Part shown: piece after piece, positions 1-5,669 of the stretch
How positions within the stretch are numbered: position 1 is the stretch's first letter
Layout of the letters: every line of letters begins with the position of its first letter
Source: Segatella copri
GTDB taxonomy: Bacteria; Bacteroidota; Bacteroidia; Bacteroidales; Bacteroidaceae
Reading direction: 5' to 3'
Assembly: GCF_019127135.1 (NCBI RefSeq)
Contig: NZ_JAHOEA010000070.1
Span: 1-14,349, forward strand
DNA: 14,349 nucleotides
Notes under the pieces: generated by a model
Database searches by the model: none
Seen by the model: the letters and a program-made list of their open reading frames with translations, nothing else
Told to the model about the DNA's origin: nothing
Position numbers and translations under genes: made by a program

Positions 1-472
1 ACGTATCATGATAAACAGTCGAGGTAAACGTGTTGTCCGTGAGGCTGTTTTCTTACCACCTTTGTCTTTGTGAGAGTTGAGGACAAATTTCTCGAATGAA
101 TCTGCGTCAGGTTGAAATCATGGATGCAGTCGGAATGTTCCGCCACTTGGCTATGGGTAGGCGAAACAGGATGCATACCGGTAGCCATTTAGGTGCGGAA
201 AACATAGCTTTTGTGTTCTCACTTTTTGAGAGCTGCAAGTTGAATGACATTAATTTTGGTGATTATATAGAAGATATACTCACCCGACTGATGGAGGGGG
301 AGCAAGACTTCATGTCCCTAATCTCATGTAATTATAACTCGAACAAAAAGGTGAATGTCAAGGCTGCCTAATAGGTAGCTTTGGCAATACCAATTAATAA
401 TATGCTTTTTTTGAAAAATGTTGGATGTGCTAACTGCTGAAAATCAGTAGTTACGTTCTAACGGTGATTTAC
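1..472 (+). mobile_element. IS66-family element, degraded right-hand portion
   Basis: This is the 3' part of an IS66-type insertion sequence whose left part lies outside the window. It holds the transposase C-terminal remnant (96-371) and about 100 bases of non-coding end. I place the right end at 472 for two reasons. The strand ends ...GATTTAC, so the reverse complement begins GTAA, as IS66-family ends do. Similarity to the manC 3' end begins immediately afterwards at 473. Just inside the end is an imperfect palindrome (432-452, AACTGCTGA / TCAGTAGTT). The left inverted repeat and the target duplication cannot be checked here. Confidence 0.55.
96..371 (+). pseudogene. IS66-family transposase, C-terminal remnant
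   Basis: The 91-residue product aligns by eye with the C-terminal end of IS66-type DDE transposases in Bacteroidales. It has the FRHLAMGRRN stretch, then TGSHLGAENIAF, FSLFESCKLN and the closing DYIEDILTR motif, followed by a short tail ending in CNY plus a basic extension. In the intact protein this region lies after the last catalytic acidic residue. Upstream the frame is closed by a TGA at 78-80, and residues 1-15 fit the family poorly, so the reading frame is broken and the protein cannot be a functional transposase. The ATG at 96 is simply the first one available, not a true start. Family assignment is firm; whether the rest of the element survives to the left is unknown. Confidence 0.8.
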
Positions 473-516
473 GTTCATTGAAAGAAGAACAGAGAATTAA
501 AAAATTTGGAAAATAA
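473..516 (+). pseudogene. manC: 3' remnant of mannose-1-phosphate guanylyltransferase gene
   Basis: In the frame ending at TAA 514-516 the sequence reads SLKEEQRIKKFGK and then stop. The intact manC at 8416-9471 ends SLKEEQRIKEFGK, one residue different. Most of the base differences between the two ends are synonymous third positions, so this was a functional coding sequence that diverged under selection and is not a recent copy of the gene downstream. Similarity stops abruptly at 473, where the IS66-type end abuts. The rest of this gene was lost or lies beyond the element. The stop is 10 bases before the ATG of the next gene. Confidence 0.8.
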
Positions 517-526
517 ACCATTGGAA

Positions 527-1540
527 ATGAAAAATCCCCAAAGATTCATCAAACAGATAGTTGGTGGAAGTATACTGATTATCCTGTTGGCTCCTTTTGC
601 TCTTACAAGACCAGGCTCCGAAACTTTGTCGTTTTTAGAAACTGGTCAAATAGGCGACACAATAGGTGGTATATCATCGCCTATTGTTGGTATAGTGAGT
701 ATTTTCTTACTTGCTTATACATTGATAGAGCAATTGGATTTCAATACAAAACAAGTTCAGCTCCAACGACAGGAACAATTCAAAACTACGTTTTTTCAAT
801 TGTTGCAGGAGCAGAGGGGTATTACCAGTTCATTATATACAATTTATGAAGGAGTAAAATTGAAAGACCCAGCAAAGATTCAGAAGATTCCTGTTCGTGG
901 GCAAGAATTCTTCAGAATGGGTTCTTTTGTATTGAAGAGTCTTTTTGATTCTATGGAATATGGGCATTATTGTCATGACTATGATCCTAATGAGATTGAT
1001 GAGCAGCTTGCATATTTAGATTTATGTTCTGATAATAATTATTATGAAGATGAACAAGTCAATCCTCATTCGTTTGATCTTGAATCACTTAAAAAGAAAT
1101 CACGTTTTTGCTTTCTGAATGATAAATATAAGATAACTAATGAAGAATTTGAGGCTTATAAACATTTAGATATAAAGCAAAAGATAGATTTTGTTTATGG
1201 ACGTTTTTTCAATATCCATGAAGAGTGTGGTAACTATTTTAGGCATCTGTATAGAATATTGTATTTTGTAAAGCAAGCAGAGGAAGAGGAGTTACTTGGT
1301 ATTTCCGATGTTACAGTTAGACAGAAAGTTTCCAAAAGATATTATGATTTGGTTCAATTTGTTCAGGCTCAGATGTCCACCAAAGAAATGCTTATGGTCT
1401 TCTATAATAGCTTTTCTTTTCCAAAACTAAGGGAATTACTGATTAGGTATAACTTATTGGAAAATTTGACAGTAGAGAACCTTATAGCTCCCAGCCATAA
1501 TTGCATTGATGGCTATCATTTAAAGAAACAACTTATTTAA
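527..1540 (+). CDS. Membrane protein of the putative phage abortive-infection family (putAbiC-like)
   Basis: The product is 337 residues from ATG 527. A TTG at 506 in the same frame would add seven residues but would overlap the manC remnant, so I prefer the ATG. Two hydrophobic helices lie near the N-terminus, about residues 10-27 and 46-68; the second carries the GDTIGGISSPI pattern typical of the family. A long cytoplasmic part follows. Its C-terminal half has the hallmarks I associate with Pfam putAbiC: FRHLYRI at 238-244, a helix with AQMSTKEMLMVFYN around 281-294, and LLENL at 310-314. The family is linked to abortive infection, in which phage entry or replication triggers growth arrest, but the biochemical activity is not known. 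It is the first gene of a closely spaced five-gene run, with nine bases or fewer separating it from the next possible start. Confidence 0.78.
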   Translation: MKNPQRFIKQIVGGSILIILLAPFALTRPGSETLSFLETGQIGDTIGGISSPIVGIVSIFLLAYTLIEQLDFNTKQVQLQRQEQFKTTFFQLLQEQRGITSSLYTIYEGVKLKDPAKIQKIPVRGQEFFRMGSFVLKSLFDSMEYGHYCHDYDPNEIDEQLAYLDLCSDNNYYEDEQVNPHSFDLESLKKKSRFCFLNDKYKITNEEFEAYKHLDIKQKIDFVYGRFFNIHEECGNYFRHLYRILYFVKQAEEEELLGISDVTVRQKVSKRYYDLVQFVQAQMSTKEMLMVFYNSFSFPKLRELLIRYNLLENLTVENLIAPSHNCIDGYHLKKQLI

Positions 1541-1561
1541 TAATTTATATTGTTGGAGCAT

Positions 1562-1972
1562 ATGAAGGACTATATTTTAAATTTCGAAGGTTATTGGAGA
1601 GATTGCAATAAAGGTGGTCTTCCTACTTATAAAGGAGTGTACCTAGTATATCGTTGCAATTATAATGTCCAAAATGATACAGTTAATCTTATAGAGATTA
1701 TCTATATCGGTCAGGCAGAGAATATTCACGACAGGCATATACGTCATGAAAAAGAGCAAATATTTAAAAGCCAGTTGCAGGAAGGTGAAGAACTTTGCTT
1801 TTCCTGTGCAAAGGTCGAACAAGATTTGGACTTGGTGGAAAATGCTTTAATTTTTGCTCAGAAACCATCCCTTAATGAAAAGGGAAAGGATAATTATGCT
1901 TATGATGAAGCTCATTTGGTTTTAAGTGGCTCTTGTACAGGTATGAAGTATACCGATTTTACAATACGTTGA
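1562..1972 (+). CDS. GIY-YIG nuclease-like protein
   Basis: The product is 136 residues from ATG 1562 (a TTG at 1550 is an alternative). The elements of a GIY-YIG nuclease core appear in order: GVY at 25-27, YIG at 48-50, arginines 58 and 61 in a short helix, a glutamate at 93 within LVENALI, and PSLNEKGKDN around 102-111, which matches the family's conserved proline and asparagine. The loop between GVY and YIG, about 20 residues, is longer than usual. The whole protein is little more than the single domain, with no obvious DNA-binding extension, so target choice would need a partner. In this setting it could be the DNA- or RNA-cutting effector of the cassette. A catalytically active nuclease is an inference from the retained residues. 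Confidence 0.72.
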   Translation: MKDYILNFEGYWRDCNKGGLPTYKGVYLVYRCNYNVQNDTVNLIEIIYIGQAENIHDRHIRHEKEQIFKSQLQEGEELCFSCAKVEQDLDLVENALIFAQKPSLNEKGKDNYAYDEAHLVLSGSCTGMKYTDFTIR

Positions 1973-1997
1973 TTTTTATAAAAATAGGAAAAGTATT

Positions 1998-2825
1998 ATG
2001 GCAGATACAGATGGTAAGACAAGAGAGGAGAAACTAAAGAAATGCTTTGTCATTATGCCAATTAGTGATGTTGATGGCTATCCTAAAGGACATTTTGATA
2101 GGGTTTATGAGTTCATCATTAAACCTGCATGTATGCAAGCAGGTTTTGATGCGATACGGGCAGATGTTACAGCTAAGACGAATGTCATAATAGTGGATAT
2201 ACTGAAGCATGTATATGATTGTGAAATGGCAATATGTGATTTGAGTGCTCGAAATCCAAATGTTTTCTATGAGCTGGGCTTTCGTCAAGCCTTTAACAAG
2301 AAGACTGTTTTAATGATTGATGAGAAAACAACACGTCCCTTTGATATTAGCGCCATACGTTCGTTTCAGTACCAGTCCTCTTTAAGAATTGATTTAGTCA
2401 ACGAAGCTAAAGAAAAATTGATCAAGGCTTTGATGGAAACAGAAACAATGGAAGAGAATGAGACGAACTCCTTGCTAAAGCTGTTGTCAATAGAAAGCCC
2501 AGCTAAGTTACCTCAGAGTTTAAAATTGTCTGACGATAGTTCTCTTATCTTGCAAGCCATACGAGATTTGGGGGATGAAATTCAACGGAATTTCCGTAAG
2601 AATAGGAATTCGCCAGTATTGGTAAAGCCCAATTTACGTAGATTTACATTGCCAAATGGTGAACGTGTAAAAGTAGGTGATCATTTATACGACACCTTGA
2701 ATAACCGAGAGCTTGGCGAGGTCATAGATATTACAGACAATAATATGGTAGTCAATAATAACAAAGGTTCCGTTGAATTTGTGAAGCTTGCACAAGCCGA
2801 GCATTTAGTAACAATGCCTTTTTGA
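1998..2825 (+). CDS. Nucleoside 2-deoxyribosyltransferase-like protein with C-terminal beta-rich domain
   Basis: The product is 275 residues. The N-terminal 130 or so form a Rossmann-like domain: CFVIMPIS at 16-23, HFDRVYEFIIKPAC around 32-45, IVDILKHV, then DLSARNPNVFYELG at 81-94 and a PFDI/IRSFQY stretch. This matches the nucleoside 2-deoxyribosyltransferase-like group, whose glutamate in YELG (E92 here) is the usual nucleophile. The group is structurally close to TIR and SLOG domains and occurs in immunity loci as a presumed nucleotide-metabolising or nucleotide-sensing module. A charged linker follows, and the last 60 residues look like beta strands in a small barrel. A role in NAD or nucleotide cleavage on infection is inference. 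It starts 25 bases after the previous gene and is probably co-transcribed. Confidence 0.68.
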   Translation: MADTDGKTREEKLKKCFVIMPISDVDGYPKGHFDRVYEFIIKPACMQAGFDAIRADVTAKTNVIIVDILKHVYDCEMAICDLSARNPNVFYELGFRQAFNKKTVLMIDEKTTRPFDISAIRSFQYQSSLRIDLVNEAKEKLIKALMETETMEENETNSLLKLLSIESPAKLPQSLKLSDDSSLILQAIRDLGDEIQRNFRKNRNSPVLVKPNLRRFTLPNGERVKVGDHLYDTLNNRELGEVIDITDNNMVVNNNKGSVEFVKLAQAEHLVTMPF

Positions 2826-2865
2826 TCAGCCTTAAGCTTTGTTGATTAAATATAAATGAAAGATT

Positions 2866-3735
2866 ATGTCTAAGTATATATTGTATCGTTATCAGTTTTC
2901 GCCCATTCAAAGCAATGTTCAGTCTTTGTTTCCTGTGAACGTAGATAAAATGTCTGATAAAGATTTAATGCAAAATAAGCAAACTTTATTTGCGTCACTC
3001 TTTGGAGAAAATGCCGAAATGAACTTTAAGAAGGGTAATAAGCTTTATAATCATAAAATGCTTTTCTCTCAAGGTGGCTTTTTTGTCTTCAAGATTGCTA
3101 ATGACAAGAGCGTAAATTTGGAGGAGAACTTCACTAAATGCAAGCATGATTATTCGCCAAGCTGCAATGTTATTATTGATAATCGAAAAGATATTCAAAT
3201 TATAGCTGTGGAGGAGAAGAAAAATGTATTCAAATCAACAGATGTGGTTTCTTCCATCTTGCAAGATACATTCTCTAAAGACTTACAGCCATACAGACTA
3301 TCTATAGACATCAGACGAATTTATGATGAGACCGACTTTTGGACGATTGTTGCTGGTAATCGTGATTCAATAGAGAAGGTACGTTTTCGATTCTCTTATC
3401 CAAATTTGCCTGCCTTAAACAAAAATGTCAAGGAGGCTATTGCGGAAGTGGCAAAATCTACTGCGAGTGGAAATTCTGAATTTACGTTGGAGGCACAAAA
3501 GGGCTCTTCCTTAAATGTTTCAGAAGAAGATACGAACTTATCTTCTCTGGTTCAAATGTCTGCTGATGGTGGTGAAGAAATCAAGATAAAAATTAAAAAA
3601 CTGGCTGCATGGCAGAAAGTTGGTGACTCGTCGAAATCCATCGAAATTGAAGATTTGGACGTTACTCTATCTAATGGATTGTTTGAAAAAGCATTAGACA
3701 AACTATCTGGATGCTTCAATAAATTGTTTAGGTAA
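2866..3735 (+). CDS. Uncharacterised 289-residue protein, coupled to a membrane partner
   Basis: I do not recognise this family. The product is soluble, with no signal peptide or membrane segment. The first 130 residues look mixed alpha/beta and contain FFVFKIAND and a strand-rich NVIIDNRKDIQIIAVEEKK stretch. Around 140-180 are RLSIDIRRIYDETDFW and KVRFRFSYPNLP, suggesting an antiparallel sheet. The C-terminal third is acidic and then lysine-rich (EIKIKIKK). Its stop codon shares a base with the start of the next gene (TAATG at 3733-3737), which usually means translational coupling and a fixed ratio of the two products. That points to a two-part sensor and membrane-effector unit, but only by analogy. 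Spacing to the upstream gene is 40 bases. Confidence 0.62.
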   Translation: MSKYILYRYQFSPIQSNVQSLFPVNVDKMSDKDLMQNKQTLFASLFGENAEMNFKKGNKLYNHKMLFSQGGFFVFKIANDKSVNLEENFTKCKHDYSPSCNVIIDNRKDIQIIAVEEKKNVFKSTDVVSSILQDTFSKDLQPYRLSIDIRRIYDETDFWTIVAGNRDSIEKVRFRFSYPNLPALNKNVKEAIAEVAKSTASGNSEFTLEAQKGSSLNVSEEDTNLSSLVQMSADGGEEIKIKIKKLAAWQKVGDSSKSIEIEDLDVTLSNGLFEKALDKLSGCFNKLFR

Positions 3736-4190
3736 TGTGTATTCCTGTTAGATATATCATATATGTAGTGCTTACCGCATGTATAGGTTATGTTTCGTCT
3801 TTATGTTCTGAAGAGAATGATTATCTTTATGGGATGAGTCGAAATTTACTTACAGTTTGTATCACTCTGGTTACACTATATACTACGATTTCTAATCTCG
3901 TCATGATGCAATTGTCAAAGTTTCATGAAGAGTCAAAAGGAAACATTCTAAAATGTTTAGAAGGTCTAAGAAGGAATATAAAGATATTAATGGGATTGAT
4001 AGCATGTGATGCTTTTATTCTTATTATACTTCCCAATATCAAACTCCAATTAGAACAATGGCTATGGTTGCTTAATCATTATCGGTTAGTTGTAGATATG
4101 GTGGTGTTCTTTACATTGTTTTATTTCTTGTATGTGATATATGATAGTACACTTGCTTTTTATAATCTTTTTGAACATAATAATAAATAA
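3735..4190 (+). CDS. Small four-helix membrane protein
   Basis: The product is 151 residues, mostly hydrophobic, with predicted membrane helices near 7-23, 38-57, 82-100 and 117-136. The central loop (about 58-81) is charged and would face the cytoplasm if both termini do. No enzyme motif is visible. The start overlaps the stop of the soluble 289-residue protein by one base. Small multi-helix membrane proteins paired with a soluble regulator are often the killing or membrane-disrupting component of abortive-infection pairs, which is my suggested reading; a simple membrane anchor is the alternative. It is the last gene of the cassette, and seven bases later a decayed wzx start begins. Confidence 0.62.
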   Translation: MCIPVRYIIYVVLTACIGYVSSLCSEENDYLYGMSRNLLTVCITLVTLYTTISNLVMMQLSKFHEESKGNILKCLEGLRRNIKILMGLIACDAFILIILPNIKLQLEQWLWLLNHYRLVVDMVVFFTLFYFLYVIYDSTLAFYNLFEHNNK

Positions 4191-4197
4191 ATTGTAT

Positions 4198-4287
4198 ATG
4201 TCTCAATTTCCAGATAATAGCAAGAGTATTGCGAAGAATACGTTGGTTCATTATTTTCGAATGCTGTTCTTGATGGTAGTATCGTAG
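4198..4287 (+). pseudogene. wzx: 5' remnant of a Wzx-type polysaccharide flippase gene
   Basis: ATG 4198 opens a frame reading MSQFPDNSKSIAKNTL and then a hydrophobic HYFRMLFLMVVS before TAG at 4285-4287. The IAKNTL...YFRMLFLMVVS pattern is the conserved N-terminus of Bacteroidales O-antigen and capsule flippases, where it normally runs on into YTSRVVLNTLG. Only the first 29 codons remain; the other 400 or so residues of a normal flippase are absent. The start codon and frame are intact, so it may still be translated into a useless peptide. It lies immediately after the five-gene cassette, in the position that wzx holds behind manC in the second copy of this junction (9475 onwards). Confidence 0.72.
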
Positions 4288-4290
4288 TTT

Positions 4291-4380
4291 ATGAGGCGTA
4301 ATTATTCTTTTAAAATCCGTTCTCAAGATGAAATGGATGCTCAGATTGAGAATATTTCCAGCTATTTGGGGAGTGAGTAA
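4291..4380 (+). pseudogene. Short coding fragment, possibly a gene 3' end
   Basis: A 29-codon stretch (ATG 4291 to TAA 4378-4380) in the same frame as the preceding wzx remnant encodes a basic then acidic peptide containing SFKIRSQDEMD and ending SSYLGSE. It reads like the C-terminal tail of a larger protein rather than a free gene. The simplest picture is a deletion that fused the start of wzx to the end of a neighbouring capsule gene, with a stop at 4285 between them. I cannot assign the parent family, and a chance open stretch is possible. Confidence 0.3.
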
Positions 4381-4409
4381 AAGAATATTGATGGCAAAAA
4401 AATAAGCTC

Positions 4410-4607
4410 ATGTTACAAGTCAATGATTTATGCATAGCTTATCTTGAAGGCTATATTCAGTGTAAGGTAACAGAGTATTTACTTCATGAAAAAGTTCTTA
4501 GTTCTGAGTTTGATATAATAAAGGAACATGTGGTGAAATGTATGGAACAGTATAAATCTTTTGCAGTTATTATCATAAGTTATGATAGTAGTAAGATTAA
4601 TCAATAA
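4410..4607 (+). CDS. Small hypothetical protein (65 residues)
   Basis: ATG 4410 opens 65 codons for a soluble peptide with alternating helix-like stretches (AYLEGYIQCKVTEYLL, FDIIKEHVVKCMEQY) and two cysteines. I do not recognise a family. Its stop is 15 bases before the next start, so it could lead a three-gene operon with the two-helix membrane protein and the FDY-repeat protein. Residual coding sequence from a larger lost gene is the alternative, since it directly follows pseudogene debris. Confidence 0.42.
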   Translation: MLQVNDLCIAYLEGYIQCKVTEYLLHEKVLSSEFDIIKEHVVKCMEQYKSFAVIIISYDSSKINQ

Positions 4608-4622
4608 AAAAAACAAAGAACA

Positions 4623-5261
4623 ATGAAAAGTGAGTATGAACATTTGGGAAAAGAACAAGGCAAGCATCTCTCAGTATTCAATTTTAGCGCCAGACATCGA
4701 TTCGTCTGTTGTATTTTATTAATTGTCGTCTTGGCTTTAGGTTGTTTTGCTTTCTTGGCATCCAACTATAGACAAGCTCAAAATAATATAGTAGCATTAC
4801 AAAGAAAGGATGCAAAAATATTAGAAGACCTACTCTGTCCGGCGTTTAATCCTCAGAAGAGAGGAACTTATGATATAGAGAAAATAGCCGATTTGTTGGA
4901 CAGACACCAAAACAGAGTAGAGGCATTGTTGGAAACTGAATATAACAAGTTACAAGCGGATTTTAATATTTTGATGTTATGGGCGAGTTGTTTGATGATA
5001 GTATTTCTTGTCTTTTCGTTATACTCAATATTCAAGACTGATGAAATGTTAGGTAAGGCCGAAAATGAAGCTAATCGGATTCATCAACTTTTGTCCGAAT
5101 CTAATCAAGCTTGCGAAAATATTACCAATCAGGCTCAAATCGTAATGTCGCAGATGCAGCATTTACCTTCAGCACCAGTTCCGCCTCGGCCGCCTTTCAA
5201 ATCACCAGATGATATGTCCGCAGATGTAGCACAAACAGAAGGAGATAATAGTCATGATTAA
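4623..5261 (+). CDS. Two-helix membrane protein with coiled coil and proline-rich tail
   Basis: The product is 212 residues and of no family that I recognise. A membrane helix is clear at about 27-47 and another at about 115-137. The loop between them (48-114) is charged and helical, with LEDLLCPAF at 68-75 and a long amphipathic run up to 112. After the second helix comes a heptad-like coiled coil (about 139-178), then a proline cluster (APVPPRPPF, 184-192) and an acidic tail. The layout suggests a membrane-anchored oligomer with a cytoplasmic stalk. Its last eight bases overlap the start of the FDY-repeat protein, so the two are almost certainly made together and probably interact. A surface or envelope-sensing role is possible; no activity can be assigned. 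Confidence 0.6.
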   Translation: MKSEYEHLGKEQGKHLSVFNFSARHRFVCCILLIVVLALGCFAFLASNYRQAQNNIVALQRKDAKILEDLLCPAFNPQKRGTYDIEKIADLLDRHQNRVEALLETEYNKLQADFNILMLWASCLMIVFLVFSLYSIFKTDEMLGKAENEANRIHQLLSESNQACENITNQAQIVMSQMQHLPSAPVPPRPPFKSPDDMSADVAQTEGDNSHD

Positions 5262-5607
5262 TGAGACAAGGAGGTGTGTTGCAGCAATTGCTTATATGAT
5301 GATTGCTGGCAAGGCTGCCAATGGCGTTTTTGATTATACATTAGGTGGCTTCTATAATATGGGCTGTACTTTTAGAGGGAATTATATATCTCTATTTGAT
5401 TACAGGCGAAGTTGTTATGTATCAGGCTATTTGCCCAATTTGTTTGATTATTCAACGACATCTTATATAAATCTTCGAAAAGGTGTTAATACTATAGATG
5501 GTTTTGACTATCATACTGCAAGTTATTTTAATGTTACTGTAAATGGAAGTAATGTCACAATATTTGATTATCAAGTAGCCAAATATTACAGTTTTTCTGT
5601 TTCATAA
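5254..5607 (+). CDS. FDY-repeat protein, probable beta-solenoid
   Basis: The product is 117 residues. After a short helical N-terminus (MINETRRCVAAIAYMMIAGK, probably not a signal peptide because it is followed by no cleavage-like site) there are five copies of an FDYxxxxY-type unit. Their FDY begin at residues 26, 48, 64, 84 and 104, so the spacing is 22, 16, 20 and 20. Each unit continues into a short beta-prone stretch such as YINL or YFNVTV. This periodicity, with aromatic residues at fixed positions and glycine or asparagine turns, suggests a small beta-solenoid or stacked-hairpin fold. It overlaps the upstream membrane protein gene by eight bases. I know of no experimental function; a ligand- or partner-binding role beside the membrane protein is the most natural guess. 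Confidence 0.6.
   Translation: MINETRRCVAAIAYMMIAGKAANGVFDYTLGGFYNMGCTFRGNYISLFDYRRSCYVSGYLPNLFDYSTTSYINLRKGVNTIDGFDYHTASYFNVTVNGSNVTIFDYQVAKYYSFSVS
5329..5586 (+). repeat. Five in-frame FDYxxxxY coding repeats
   Basis: TTTGAYTAY (Phe-Asp-Tyr) recurs at 5329, 5395, 5443, 5503 and 5563, each followed about four codons later by another Tyr codon. Outside these nine bases the units differ strongly at the DNA level, so this is an old protein repeat and not a recent tandem duplication or a CRISPR-like array. Confidence 0.7.
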
Positions 5608-5669
5608 GTATAAAAATATAACTATTCTGCTATTTATATAATAGGAGAAATATAATTAATTATTTAAGT

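Noticed and set aside
6..188. Minus-strand open frame of 60 codons
   Set aside because: It lies antisense to the IS66 remnant and the product has no recognisable domain.
432..452. Imperfect palindrome AACTGCTGA-AAA-TCAGTAGTT as a rho-independent terminator
   Set aside because: No T-run follows, and the position just inside the apparent IS66-type end fits an IS terminal structure better.
506..526. TTG 506 as the start of the putAbiC-like gene
   Set aside because: It would overlap the manC remnant and adds residues unlike the family; ATG 527 follows the manC stop cleanly.
5329..5586. Recurring TTTGAYTAY as a CRISPR or DNA-level tandem array
   Set aside because: Only nine bases recur, in frame, with uneven spacing; this is a protein repeat.
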